Part shown: one piece after another, positions 10,180 to 19,871 of the stretch
Position numbering within the stretch: position 1 is the stretch's first letter
How the letters are laid out: every line of letters begins with the position of its first letter
From: Fragilaria crotonensis
Lineage: Eukaryota; Bacillariophyta; Fragilariophyceae; Fragilariales; Fragilariaceae
Assembly: GCA_022925895.1 (NCBI GenBank)
Contig: JAKSYS010000642.1
Span: 1 to 36,032 of the forward strand
Length of the DNA stretch: 36,032 nt
Direction of reading: 5' to 3'
Translations under genes and position numbers: made by a program
The notes under the pieces: model-generated
What the model was told of the DNA's origin: nothing
What the model saw: the letters and a program-made list of their open reading frames with translations, nothing else
The model's database searches: none

Positions 10180-12003
10180 TTACTTATGAATAAATTTGGT
10201 CCACTCGACACCAGCGCCTAGTGTGATCCCTCCGTCTTCGACACTCTTATCCTGAAGCTGCAATCTTTGTTCTGTGAGCGTCTTGGTCTCCTCAATGTGG
10301 CGCGTAAACTTGACGGTGTGTCCCAAGCGCTTACACATTTTGGGATCTATTCCACTTGTTCGTTTACAGTTGACACAAAGCCACTCCCGTCGAACCTTGG
10401 CCATTGACTTATGATTCTCAGACTTTTTTGCTACTTTCTGCAACTCCCTCTCTTCTGATTTTTCCAGTTCCGAAACCACCTTCCTGCTTCGAGCATATTC
10501 GTCCGCCTTGGCTTCGGTTTCGAAACGACTTCTGGCATTCAATACGGCATTCACATCGACTTGAAGCTCGGCGAAGAACCCGGTGGGACCAGGAAGTGCC
10601 TTCTTCGGCTGATTGGCTTTGAGCCTATCTGCCAACGATGGCGGTTGGTTGGTGATTTCTTGCAACACCGACGAAAGAGACTTTTGACGTTCTAGCAGTG
10701 CGTTCTTGCGGTCTTGGACATTTTCGGTCCCTGTTTGAACGTGAAGACGCGATGGTTCAGCGACTCGAAACATGGGATGGGGCTGGGGGACCCTCACACC
10801 ACCATCAAACCCAGAAGTGCCCAGTCTATTGAGTGTACGCTTGTGGCCGGACAAAGTCTTTTTGCCATCCTGTAACCAGTTTCCAGTGAGAGGTTGTGCT
10901 TTCGGGCAAGCTGGGCGAGTTGCGACACCTCGAGTCCCAAGCACTGATGCGTTGACCTTGGTCTTTTGGTAGGGATTCTTCCGTGGTGGGGTTTCGATCT
11001 TTGTTTGCAATACTTTCCCTTTCACCATATTCTTCGGTGCCTTCGCTAGGAAGGGGTTCTTGGGTGGTGGTTGTAGCAATAGATTGTTGTTATTGGGGAT
11101 GGTCATAATGTTGCGATCTCGATTCAGTAGATCTGCTAGGGTAGGCTGCTTTGGGATTTCCTGCCTCGTTTTCTGGATAAAACTTTGATCTTTTGCTGTC
11201 TTTCCGCTGACTTTTCCTTGTTGAGAATGCTTTGAGCAGTAGGGGCCAATCCGAGTATCGACGTGGCACTTGCAAGGAAATTCAGCTAATCTTCCGTCAT
11301 GTCGTTTCGCTTTCGACGTCCCCTTACAAATGCCGTAGTCCATCGCTTGTGCCACGAGCAGGAGTTGACGTTGGTCTCCTACTGAAAGCGAGAGTACATT
11401 GTCCTTTCCGTTGGAGTTTGGATTGGGTGGAACAATGCTGGGATTCAGTAGGGCAACAACGGCGCCCGGGTTACAGAGATTGCTGACCTTGCTGTAAACA
11501 TCACCAAACAAGAAGACCGTCACGATTGGTCCGGTTGCAAGGTTTCCAATCTCCAAAATAGAAAAGGCTCTTCCAGTTTTTGAAATCTTGGTACCACTGT
11601 TTGTGAATACAATCCCAATGGTGAGTAGATTCGTTCGCCCAGTCACGGTCGCTGCATCGATCACAGGCGAGGGATCTTGCAGCAGTTGATTCAGGTTTGC
11701 TGTCGTCATCTTAACCAAAACAGCTGGTGAATGGTATGCATTCGTAGAAACCAGATCTAAGAGATCAATGGACCCGATCTTACGTTTGAACATTCGTATC
11801 CCAAGTTTGGCATCGATGCTGGCTTCAGCACGAGACGACGAAGAGGAAGACGGAGTCACAATCACATGTAGACTTGACACAGAGGAAGTGATCCTCGACT
11901 TTGTGATGACCACCGCTTCCGAAACTTCCTTTCGTCGAGGTGTCGGATTTTGTTCAACCTCATCGGGCTGATCGTTTCCCATTAACGCAAGGAGATCGTC
12001 CAT
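10180..12003 (-). CDS. MCM10: DNA replication initiation factor MCM10
   Basis: This encodes a 607-residue single-exon protein. After a short N-terminal stretch and a Ser-rich linker, residues about 65-235 form the MCM10 OB-fold (IGIVFTNSGTKISKTGRAFS, then GPIVTVFLFGD). The conserved zinc finger follows at about 240-260 (CKCHVDTRIGPYCSKH). Past a disordered Lys/Pro-rich middle, the C-terminal part has a second Cys-containing zinc-binding region at about 538-560 (WLCVNCKRT, then CKRLGH) and the terminal GAGVEW motif. MCM10 binds DNA and the CMG helicase and is needed to start replication and for polymerase alpha function, in the nucleus. The start at 12003 opens MDDLLALMG. The length is between the yeast and animal proteins. 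The stop lies 8 bp from that of the S1-protein gene on the other strand. Confidence 0.93.
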   Translation of the reverse strand: MDDLLALMGNDQPDEVEQNPTPRRKEVSEAVVITKSRITSSVSSLHVIVTPSSSSSSRAEASIDAKLGIRMFKRKIGSIDLLDLVSTNAYHSPAVLVKMTTANLNQLLQDPSPVIDAATVTGRTNLLTIGIVFTNSGTKISKTGRAFSILEIGNLATGPIVTVFLFGDVYSKVSNLCNPGAVVALLNPSIVPPNPNSNGKDNVLSLSVGDQRQLLLVAQAMDYGICKGTSKAKRHDGRLAEFPCKCHVDTRIGPYCSKHSQQGKVSGKTAKDQSFIQKTRQEIPKQPTLADLLNRDRNIMTIPNNNNLLLQPPPKNPFLAKAPKNMVKGKVLQTKIETPPRKNPYQKTKVNASVLGTRGVATRPACPKAQPLTGNWLQDGKKTLSGHKRTLNRLGTSGFDGGVRVPQPHPMFRVAEPSRLHVQTGTENVQDRKNALLERQKSLSSVLQEITNQPPSLADRLKANQPKKALPGPTGFFAELQVDVNAVLNARSRFETEAKADEYARSRKVVSELEKSEERELQKVAKKSENHKSMAKVRREWLCVNCKRTSGIDPKMCKRLGHTVKFTRHIEETKTLTEQRLQLQDKSVEDGGITLGAGVEWTKFIHK

Positions 12004-12476
12004 GTTGGCTGCTTGTCACCTGCGAATTGCTCATCCACTTCGAAATAGTAAATCCCGCATTCTGTGACTGCCACCAATTCAAATAATAAATTATGGCGCG
12101 GTGATGTTTAATGATCGTCAGAGTTCGAACTTGGAATTTCGAGACCCCCGCCCTTTGACAAAATCTCATGAAAACGTTTCTCTCGCAAAAGAATACGCAC
12201 GATTCTGAAGTTAAAGAGTGCTTTAAAGAAACTATCACGCCAACAACGTGTTCTACAACGTTCTCGAGTGCGTGAAAATGTTTATGCTTGCGAGACCTCA
12301 TCTTTCTGTCATCATGATGCGATTATGTACGTATTTGCACCTGTGGAGTACAAGTACGGTGGAACAGGGTGTACCTGGTACAAGTACAGGCACCCAGTTC
12401 AAATGCTTTCGGTGAACACTGGGCAAACGCCATCATCACAACGCCAAGCAACTGATAAGTGGCAAATTTCGTCATT
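12004..12476. other. divergent intergenic region between MCM10 and the CX9C gene
   Basis: These 473 bp must hold both promoters. No gene is seen. GTAC-rich words cluster at about 12347-12390. No TATA box can be assigned with confidence. Confidence 0.55.
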
Positions 12477-12818
12477 ATGAGTTGCACAACGCTCTCAACC
12501 AAACGCGAAAAGTGCCATTACTTGTACGGCAAGCTTGGAGAGGACTGCTTGGTTGAGGAACTGGAGGAAAAGAGATGTCTCGCCTTTCAATACTGTGCTA
12601 GGCAAGCCAATGCCTACTATGGTACGCCCGATGGAGCGAAGGCGCTGTGCGGGTCGTGGGCGGAAACTTTTTGCTTTGGAAACGAGCTGATTGAGGAGGA
12701 TATTCGACATCACCACTTGCGAGCCCAGGCGGCGGTGAATAACAATAAAAAACTGAAAGCCCAATGCAGAGCAATTACGGTCGAGTTGTCCAAATGCATG
12801 AGGGAAAAGTATCAATGA
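12477..12818 (+). CDS. small cysteine-rich CX9C-type protein
   Basis: This encodes a 113-residue protein. I start at MSCTTLSTKREK; an in-frame ATG six codons upstream (12459) is possible. Cysteines lie at positions 3, 13, 24, 34, 40, 58, 66, 97 and 107. The pairs 24/34 and 97/107 are exact CX9C spacings, each predicted in helix. No cleavable leader is visible. This is the style of small proteins imported into the mitochondrial intermembrane space and oxidised by Mia40, such as complex assembly factors. The two CX9C pairs are far apart rather than in a tight hairpin, so it is not a textbook CHCH domain. I do not recognise an orthologue. It converges with LSM6, with 46 bp between the stops. Confidence 0.7.
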   Translation: MSCTTLSTKREKCHYLYGKLGEDCLVEELEEKRCLAFQYCARQANAYYGTPDGAKALCGSWAETFCFGNELIEEDIRHHHLRAQAAVNNNKKLKAQCRAITVELSKCMREKYQ

Positions 12819-12864
12819 AGAAGCTGCATGTATCATGACTGAAAAAATAGATTCTATAACTACG

Positions 12865-13392
12865 TTATGTTTTCTTGGGCGTTGAAATGTACAACACTGA
12901 AAGTGAAATGGGATGAGACACGGAAACCATGGCAAATACGAGCATGTTCTGATCCACTATCATAGGAAGGCGTACCGTTATTCCCACGAATGAAGCAATC
13001 CCCATATTTGGCTTTTAATTGACCTTCAACGAACTCCTCCGTTTGCTCCATGGCAATGTTCATGTATCCATCTAGGCATGCCAAGACACCTACAACAAAC
13101 GTGGGTGAGGCACCGAACATCCACATTCAATTATGTCACCTCCTGGTAGCTTCCATCCACTCACCTCTATATTCAATGCCTGAATTGAGCTTGACTCGAA
13201 CAGGTCGACCCAAGACTGACTTGAGAAAGTCGGACGGTGACCTCTTGCTCTTTGCCTGTTGTTGAATTGCGAGTCAGTTGCGTGATATCATAATCATGGA
13301 TTCGAAACGCTTGTGATGACGAATCCTACCTGACTTACAGGTTCTTCCACCGGCGGGGCTTCTGGCGTTGGCTCTTCGGTTGTTGATGCCAT
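12865..13392 (-). CDS. LSM6: U6 snRNA-associated Sm-like protein LSm6, four exons
   Basis: I join exons 13392-13339, 13255-13165, 13089-12976 and 12896-12865, giving 96 residues. Introns are 83, 75 and 79 nt, all GT-AG, and the frame is kept throughout. The Sm fold is unmistakable: SPSDFLKSVLGRPVRVKLNS, then GVLACLDGYMNIAMEQTEE, then KYGDCFIRGNN, closing with VLYISTPKK from the 32-nt last exon. A second in-phase donor 9 nt downstream in exon 1 (exon end 13330) would add Val-Ser-Gln. LSm6 belongs to the cytoplasmic LSm1-7 ring (mRNA decay) and the nuclear LSm2-8 ring (binding the U6 3' end). The N-terminal extension is Pro/Glu-rich. The start ATG at 13392 is the first in the rebuilt frame. Confidence 0.93.
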
Positions 13393-13779
13393 GCCCAACA
13401 AATTGTCATGCAAGAGTCACTGTTGGTGCACTGGATTGTGACAGTCGGGCTGCTGAGTTGATGCTCAGCACTGCAGCCGCCCGCCGCCCGCCGCCAGTCC
13501 TGAATCTGTCACCGGACAAGCGAACGGTTTCAACTTTCGACGAAACAAATTATAGTTTTGACACGGACACTATTCCATCCCCACAAAAGGTAGACAGAAA
13601 ATATGACACAAAGGAATTGACACCTTGACAAAATCTCGCGATCTTCAGCTTCAAGAAACGCACACGGTACCCGGTATACCGCGATGGAATCCGTGTATCT
13701 ATAGGGTATGAAATACATGTAGTAAGAAACAAATTCAACTTCGCTCTGGATTAAATCTCTACAGTAGGAAAAAGACACC

Positions 13780-14797
13780 ATGAAGATCGCTGCCCTCTCC
13801 CTACTTATCGGCTCTGCCGCTGCGTTCGCTCCTGCCCAGACTGGTCGTGTCTCCACCGCCAATGCTGCCGCCATAGATGATCTTAAGGCCCTCGCCGAGA
13901 AGTCCAACCCTGTCTTGAAGGTAAGGCAGTTTTTCGTTGTCCAACTGAAAATTGTGAGCACCTATCCGCTCACTTAATTTGAATGCAGTTCTACGATCCT
14001 CTAGAACTTTCTTCCATCAGCATCTGGGGTAACACAAACGATCAATCCATTGCTTTCTTGCGTCACTCCGAGATCAAGCACGGCCGTATGGCCATGGCTG
14101 CCTTTGTTGGTTACATTGTCCAATCGAATGGAATCCACTTTCCATGGCCCACGTCCTTCGATGGATCTCCATTCCCATGGGATGCTGGTTCTCCACCAGA
14201 GCAATGGGATGCTCTCACTGACGCAGCAAAGTGGCAAATCATTCTCTTCATCGGCTTCTTGGAATGGTTCTCCGAGGCGGCTGGAACCCACTACATGCGT
14301 GGAGGAAAGCCAGGTGCTTACCCTAACTTCTCCGATCACAGTGAGCTTATTCCTCACCCAGTCCCTTTGAACCTTTTCGGTAAGTCTCGGATTGCGCTCT
14401 ATCACTTCCCTTTTCGTTTCACGCCACTCGTCGGTACAGGATACCTAACTCTCGTTCCCTATCCAACGCAAAATCAGACCCATTTGGCTTTTCCAAGAAT
14501 AAGTCTGCCGAGGCCAAGGAGCGCGGTCTTGTGTCTGAACTCAACAATGGACGTCTTGCTCAAATTGGTATCTTGGGATTCTTGGCCGAACAGAAGGTGG
14601 AGGGATCCGTCCCACTCCTCACCGGACTTGTTTCCCACTACAATGGTGAACCGATGGCCCCTGTAAGTGTGTCTGTCTTTGTAGTTCATACTCGGAGTAC
14701 TGTACTGTATGCACCGAGGGTACAATATAATCACACCCTTCCGTCGGCAGAAGCACATTGCTAACCAAATTTTCTTCTGTTTTCACAGTTCGAATAA
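13780..14797 (+). CDS. fucoxanthin-chlorophyll a/c light-harvesting protein, four exons
   Basis: I join exons 13780-13920, 13989-14379, 14478-14662 and 14789-14797. The product has 241 residues, and introns of 68, 98 and 126 nt all begin GTAAG. The leader MKIAALSLLIGSAAAFAP is an ER signal peptide ending in the A-FAP motif with Phe at +1, the bipartite signal that carries diatom proteins into the complex plastid. Transmembrane helix 1 has the chlorophyll-binding SEIKHGRMAMAAFVGY, helix 2 is WQIILFIGFLEW, and helix 3 has ELNNGRLAQIGILGF. The protein binds chlorophyll a/c and fucoxanthin in thylakoids and passes energy to the photosystems. The long loop with GIHFPWP suggests one of the minor Lhc clades rather than major Lhcf, but I cannot place it. 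The last exon encodes only Phe, Glu and stop. Confidence 0.92.
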
Positions 14798-15101
14798 GCA
14801 CTGAAGCAACTCCCATGTTTGTCACGCCTTTTACCTATATCATCATCATGAACGATGTGCTAGGGATGCGATTGATTTTCTTCCGAGCTCCTGGGTTGAT
14901 CTCGGGTTCTAAAGTGGTGCCCATATGTAAAATAACGAATAGCGCATCACTTTAATTCTGGCTCAGGCTTCTTTGAATCGCAATCTTCCCGCTACGAGGT
15001 TTTATGAGAGACGAGCAGAGAATCACTTATTCTTTTCTATTTTCAGAAACGACGTGTACACACCAACGAAACAATACGTAAATGTAATGCAAAATATCCA
15101 C
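14798..15101. other. convergent 3' region, no gene seen
   Basis: These 304 bp separate the stops of the light-harvesting gene and the Rab gene and must hold both 3' UTRs. Nothing else is recognised. Confidence 0.6.
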
Positions 15102-15861
15102 CTAACAGCATTGCGAAAGAGGACCCTTCTGGGCACCGTCGGCATTTCCGGCGCCGGAAAGGTTGACGGACTTCTCGGTATGACTTGCATTGTCCGAGGT
15201 GTTCGCCGCCGCCGAACCACCTTCAAACTCATCAATTCTCTTGTGCTTAATAATCGTTGCCAAAGCCATAAACATACTCTCAACATTATGTCCAGTCAGC
15301 GCCGAGGTCTCAAAGAACTGCACACCATATTCTTCTGCTAACTGTTTTCCTTCTTCGTATTGCACCACACGATCATTGTCAAGATCAGACTTATTTCCAC
15401 AAACGACGATGTCGCAATCGGGGGGAGCTCTCGTTTTGATGTCACGCATCCACCCAATGACATGATCAAATGACGGTCGGTTTGATATGTCATAGCAGAG
15501 AACCAAGCCATCCGCCCGTCCAAAGAAGTTTGACGTTAAGGATCGGAAGCGCTCCTGCCCAGCAGTGTCCCAAAGTTGCAGACGCATTGGGGCACCTTCA
15601 ACCTGTGTCACGCATCCGTTAGAGTTGCAAAAGATAGAAGAGTGCCCTTTGTCGATCGCTGACTCGTCAACTCACCTTGACCACCTTATCTCTGTAGTCA
15701 ACACCAATTGTAGTAACAAACTTTGTAGAAAAAACATTTTGATCAAAACGAAGCACTAGCGAAGTTTTTCCACAAGAGGAATCCCCTACCATTAGCATTC
15801 GCACAATGTAATGCCCTTTGGCGCCTACTTGTAGTGGGCGGGGCTGTGCAGAATCTGTCAT
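15102..15861 (-). CDS. Rab-family small GTPase, two exons
   Basis: Exons 15861-15676 and 15602-15102 are joined across a 73-nt intron (GTGAGT to ACACAG, phase 0), giving 228 residues. An in-frame ATG 36 nt upstream (15897) is also possible. The GTP-binding motifs are complete: P-loop GDSSCGKTS (from residue 26), switch I with TTIGVDY, WDTAGQERFRSL in switch II, GNKSD, and ETSA. The C-terminus is a Ser/Asn-rich variable region ending in Cys-Cys, a double geranylgeranylation site that anchors Rabs to membranes. Rabs switch between GDP and GTP forms to direct vesicle docking. The effector-loop sequence is reminiscent of the exocytic Rab group, but the subfamily cannot be settled here. Confidence 0.93.
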
Positions 15862-16616
15862 GGTCTGTTCGAATGGAGGAGAGTGCAGGTGAGACAAACG
15901 AAATGCCTAAGCAATAGATGCAACAAGAATTCGGAGCGGGCAATTTACGAGACGTAGACGCGCCGGCCTGTCCGTTGAACGAGTCTCCAGAACAATCCTC
16001 CCATGAAGGGTCTTCCAACTTATATTCTACTTCGATTCATGGACGTAAACGATGACAATACGTACCGAGGTAGAATGAAACTAGAGAAGAAAGGGAGATG
16101 ACGCTATCAACTGGAGCTATTGTTGTCGTCGATGCCGTCCAACAGCAGCGAGATTGTCAAATGGAAATTCGGACAGGTCTCTCAGACTGGGATCGTTATC
16201 AAGACTCCCGTACGACAGGCAAATACGAAAGCGACCGTTGACGATTTCTTAGCGCTATATTCATTCATGAATAGACGAAAACGCAGTAAATGGTTACGTA
16301 GGGTCTGCGTTCTGTTTATTCCCACGAATAGTTTATGGTTTATGCTGCTATGCTCAATGATCTTGTGGTACAAGTACTCGTGGAGTGTCATACTAAAAAC
16401 ACCTTCGAAATTCCGAAGAAAGAGTCGGACAAGGCGATGCAGCAAGCACAAAAATGACAGCCAGACCAACCAATATGCATGCGCCAGCTCCCTCCGAACT
16501 CGCAGCTGAAAGGAGACGCGCACCATTCAGATTCATTTGCTATACTCGTACTGTACGATAAACCTCGTGCGTGTTGTGACAATCTAATCCTTGTTCCTTT
16601 ATGCCAGGATTGTACC
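15862..16616. other. intergenic, no gene seen
   Basis: This lies between the divergent starts of the Rab gene and the acidic protein gene at 16617. Open frames of about 115-130 codons overlap here in several registers but have no domain and biased composition. GTAC words occur at about 16368-16376 and 16547-16556. Confidence 0.55.
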
Positions 16617-17192
16617 ATGAGCCTAGGACCGCTGGGTCGTCTGTCTTTTTTCGGATTCATCTGCCCCTGCCATGAAAGTGACGATGAATACTTGGCGCGA
16701 CTCGCGTTGCAATCTCTCCAAGGAAAAAAAGTGGCCTGGTTTCGATCCACCTCACGATCCATATCCCTCCAATATGCGACCCTCCATATCTTGGATCGAT
16801 CCTTTGGACCCATCTTGCAGTTGATTTCCAATTCTGTGTCTTCCCGCTGCAGCGACGAACACGACGAGGCGGTGGAATGGGAGAGGTATCAGTCGTTGAT
16901 GGGGACGAAACTATACGTTGAGATTCCACTATACCGTATCGATCGTGTCGAATGCCACATTGACGACGGCGAAGCGCAGCATATTCATTTCTACGAGAAC
17001 GATGAGGATGGGGAGAATTCCCAGCCGTTGCTTCAATTGAGTTGCAGTGATGTCACGGACACGATCGAACATTTGGCAGCTATTCTGCGTTGGGATCGCG
17101 CCCGGCGAGCTGATATCGGGGGAAGCTTTGGTGATTGGGAAGCTGCGCATCTTGCTACCGAAGAAAAAGCTTTGCTTGATGAGGACGAGTGA
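16617..17192 (+). CDS. unrecognised acidic protein
   Basis: This encodes 191 residues. I chose the ATG at 16617 (TACCATGAGC) over an in-frame ATG at 16479 because the upstream part looks non-coding. The N-terminus has a Gly/Phe/Cys patch (FFGFICPCHESDDEYLARLA). The middle alternates strand-like segments (KKVAWFRST, LYVEIPLYRIDRVECH, QHIHFYEND) and ends in a long helix (TDTIEHLAAILRWDRARRA) before an acidic tail. Strands followed by one C-terminal helix are compatible with a PH/GRAM-like fold, but this is inference from pattern only. No signal peptide or membrane segment is seen. I do not recognise the family. Confidence 0.6.
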   Translation: MSLGPLGRLSFFGFICPCHESDDEYLARLALQSLQGKKVAWFRSTSRSISLQYATLHILDRSFGPILQLISNSVSSRCSDEHDEAVEWERYQSLMGTKLYVEIPLYRIDRVECHIDDGEAQHIHFYENDEDGENSQPLLQLSCSDVTDTIEHLAAILRWDRARRADIGGSFGDWEAAHLATEEKALLDEDE

Positions 17193-17739
17193 GGATCAAC
17201 TTGAAGTATCAGCTCATAGTCAAGGGATTTGGGACCAGATATAATTGCATAACTTCACAACTTGAATAAAATTTCGGATGCGCTCCTGACGAAGACGAGA
17301 ATCAAGCGTGATTTGTTGAAAAGTGTCAGCTTCTATTCAGCAACTGCTTCCATTCTAGCCAAGGACAAGGAATTGCTCGGAGAACAAGTCCTGTTCGTGC
17401 CTTGCGCGTTGTGTAGCATGTCAGCGTGGCATGCGGTAGACGCATTTGCCAGTTCGAAGTTCATAGTGTGTCCAATATCCAGTACTGTAGGTACCGTTCT
17501 ATTCGATGTAGCGAAGAGGCCAATAGGTCGGTCATAAAGGATTCTGAATTCCAGATTCTGTCACTCAACATGTCAATGCCCCAATCCGAAGGAAAATCGC
17601 GATTGCATGATGGCGTCTATCATATGAAAAAAGTGTGTGATGTCTTCCAAAGGACACGTACACGAATACCAAAAAGGCGACATGGATACGAGAATCCCAA
17701 ACTAAAACCAACAAAATCCTATTTCTGCAACACATCAAC
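17193..17739. other. intergenic, no gene seen
   Basis: These 547 bp hold the 3' end of the acidic-protein gene and the promoter of the biotin synthase gene. Short open frames at 17262-17537 and 17426-17743 have no recognisable content. Confidence 0.55.
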
Positions 17740-19053
17740 ATGACCATGATGTCTGCTTCGTCGTCACGCATCATGCGAGCATCTTCAAAAGCTCTCCTTC
17801 GTTACACAAGTATCAGTCTTAGTGGTTCGCCACAACAAGTAGTGAATGTGGCGTCTGCAGGTCGTCAATTCTCCACCTCTCCTGCGGCAGTTGTCGTGGA
17901 CAAGTACGTAGTGCCACTTCCTTCACGACTTCCGAACGATGTCAATGTTCGCAACGCCCTCTATGACGAAGAGGAAAGCCGTACCATGGGAGGAGTCACG
18001 GCTTCCGTCCGCAACAACTGGTCCAAGGAGGAAATTGCTGAGATATACAGCCTTCCCTTCTACGAACTCATGTACCGTGCCTCAACTGTTCATCGCATGT
18101 ACTGGAACCCGTCGGAAGTACAGCAATGCACCTTGTTGAGTATCAAGACGGGAGGTTGCACAGAAGATTGCTCCTACTGTTCTCAATCGACTCGCCACAA
18201 GACCCATGTCAAGCCCACGCCAACCATGAAGGTTCAGGAGGTCCTCGAAGCCGCTAGGCGTGCCAAGGACGCTGGCAGCACACGGTTTTGCATGGGGGCA
18301 GCGTGGAGAGAGTTGGGTAACAAGCAGAATGCCTTCAATCACATATTGGAAATGGTTCGTGGTGTCAACGGGATGGGCTTGGAAGTGTGTTGCACGCTGG
18401 GAATGTTGAATGCCCAGCAAGCGAAGCAACTCAAGGAAGCTGGATTGACTGCCTACAATCATAACCTTGATACCAGTCCTGAACACTACCCAAATGTCAT
18501 TACGACTCGTACCTACGAAGATCGTTTGCAGACTATTGCGAACGTTCGTGATGCTGGAATCAGTGTTTGCTGTGGCGGAATCTTGGGATTGGGTGAGAAA
18601 GAAAGTGACCGGGTTGGATTGCTTCACGTGCTTGCGAACCTTCCCGAGCACCCAGAATCCGTCCCCATTAACGCCCTAGTGGCCGTCGAAGGTACTCCCC
18701 TTGGTGACAAGGACGATTTATCGGGAGTGGATGCCTTTGATATGGCCCGCATGATCGCCACCGCCCGCATTGTCATGCCTCGCACCATGGTGCGACTTTC
18801 GGCAGGCCGGCTGTCATTTAGCGATGCCGAACAGTACATGATGTTCCAGGCTGGCGCCAACTCCATTTTCAATGGAGATAAACTGCTCACAACGGCCAAT
18901 CCAGAATTTGACGATGATATGAGACTTTTCCAGAAACTCGGGTTCCAGGGCAAGCCTGCTCACCAAGGACCACTTGTTGCTCCAGCTGAAGAGCTGGGCA
19001 AGGTTGTTATCACTAAAGTTGAAGGAAAGAAACATCAGCAGTATGCTGCATAA
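17740..19053 (+). CDS. BIO2: biotin synthase, mitochondrial
   Basis: This encodes a 437-residue single-exon radical-SAM enzyme. It inserts sulfur into dethiobiotin, the last step of biotin synthesis. The cluster motif CTEDCSYC (Cys140, Cys144, Cys147) binds the 4Fe-4S cluster that cleaves S-adenosylmethionine. Further family landmarks are FCMGAAWRE, YNHNLDTSPEHY, CCGGILGLGE, and the late LSAGRLSF, which contains the Arg ligand of the 2Fe-2S cluster that donates sulfur. The first 60 or so residues are rich in Ser, Arg and Ala without acidic residues (RIMRASSKALLRYTSISLSG), a mitochondrial presequence, as in plants and fungi where this step is mitochondrial. Length and motif spacing fit a complete enzyme. 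It stands alone, and no other biotin gene is in the window. Confidence 0.95.
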   Translation: MTMMSASSSRIMRASSKALLRYTSISLSGSPQQVVNVASAGRQFSTSPAAVVVDKYVVPLPSRLPNDVNVRNALYDEEESRTMGGVTASVRNNWSKEEIAEIYSLPFYELMYRASTVHRMYWNPSEVQQCTLLSIKTGGCTEDCSYCSQSTRHKTHVKPTPTMKVQEVLEAARRAKDAGSTRFCMGAAWRELGNKQNAFNHILEMVRGVNGMGLEVCCTLGMLNAQQAKQLKEAGLTAYNHNLDTSPEHYPNVITTRTYEDRLQTIANVRDAGISVCCGGILGLGEKESDRVGLLHVLANLPEHPESVPINALVAVEGTPLGDKDDLSGVDAFDMARMIATARIVMPRTMVRLSAGRLSFSDAEQYMMFQAGANSIFNGDKLLTTANPEFDDDMRLFQKLGFQGKPAHQGPLVAPAEELGKVVITKVEGKKHQQYAA

Positions 19054-19523
19054 GCGTACTAGTGTTATTGCATGAATGGACAAACGCGTACTTCAGAGTA
19101 GTCGCAGATCCTATGGTTTTAGTCGCTGATAAAAATGCAAGCCTTGCATCTAACGATTCGATTTTACGATAGAAACATCAACAATAAAGGTCGACGTCAC
19201 GGGTGATACTCAAACACGCAAATCGTAAGGAGCGAGAATCTGGATCCCAATACGAAGGCTAGGGTGGAAAAATGGAGGTAAGAGCAGGGTTTCTGTTCGC
19301 GTACCGACTTTGCAGGATGGACGCCATTTGGAGCCAAATGCGAATTTCAAGCTTGTGCTACTTCTGGCAATTTCAACTTTCCCAACAATCACTTGGCGCT
19401 TGGAAAGCAAGGTCTTCCAACACACTTGGTTCGGAAGCCACTACAATTGGGACAGGAAAGCGGTTCGAGGTGAAAAGTGCTAATCACAGTCCTGAGATTC
19501 ATTTCCTAGTTTCCTTAAATACC
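19054..19523. other. convergent 3' region, no gene seen
   Basis: These 470 bp lie between the stops of biotin synthase and eL33. A plus-strand open frame at 19272-19862 is antisense to eL33 and was not accepted as a gene. Confidence 0.55.
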
Positions 19524-19871
19524 TTACACGCGGGATGGGTAAAGCATAACGCGAACCTTTCCTCCGATAGCCTGTGGTGGCAAGTTTCTGCTGAATCGGC
19601 AACGAACAACTCCATTGGCTCCGTGAGCTCGGCAGACCTTTCCCCAATTGACGCGGAACTTGTTGCCGTATTTGTCAGCGGTGGTTCCCTTGGTGATAAA
19701 GGCAACCTTCTTTCCGTAATAGAACTCGGCTCCGGCCTTGTCGTCAACGCCCTTGATCTTGATCAGCGACACATTGTTGTTTTGGTTGCGGAGACCTCTC
19801 TTGAAACCAAGGATGGCTCCATCAATGTGAAGGCGTGGGCTTCTCTTCGCTGCTGGCTTTGATTCAGACAT
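19524..19871 (-). CDS. RPL35A: 60S ribosomal protein eL33 (L35a)
   Basis: This encodes 115 residues in a single exon, the usual length for eL33. The characteristic order is present: an N-terminal basic strand region (RLHIDGAILGFKRGLRNQNN), the SLIKIKGVDD segment, FYYGKKVAFI, RVNWGKVCRAHGANGVVRCRF, and the C-terminal GGKVRVMLYPSRV. It is a component of the large cytosolic subunit. The short Ala/Lys N-terminal extension starting MSESKPAAKR replaces the shorter start of some orthologues. It is divergently arranged with uS8, with 893 bp between the two start codons, so the pair may share regulatory DNA. Confidence 0.96.
   Translation of the reverse strand: MSESKPAAKRSPRLHIDGAILGFKRGLRNQNNNVSLIKIKGVDDKAGAEFYYGKKVAFITKGTTADKYGNKFRVNWGKVCRAHGANGVVRCRFSRNLPPQAIGGKVRVMLYPSRV

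Noticed and set aside
19272-19862. 196-codon plus-strand open frame
   Set aside because: It is antisense to the eL33 gene, and its apparent openness comes from the codon pattern of the real gene.
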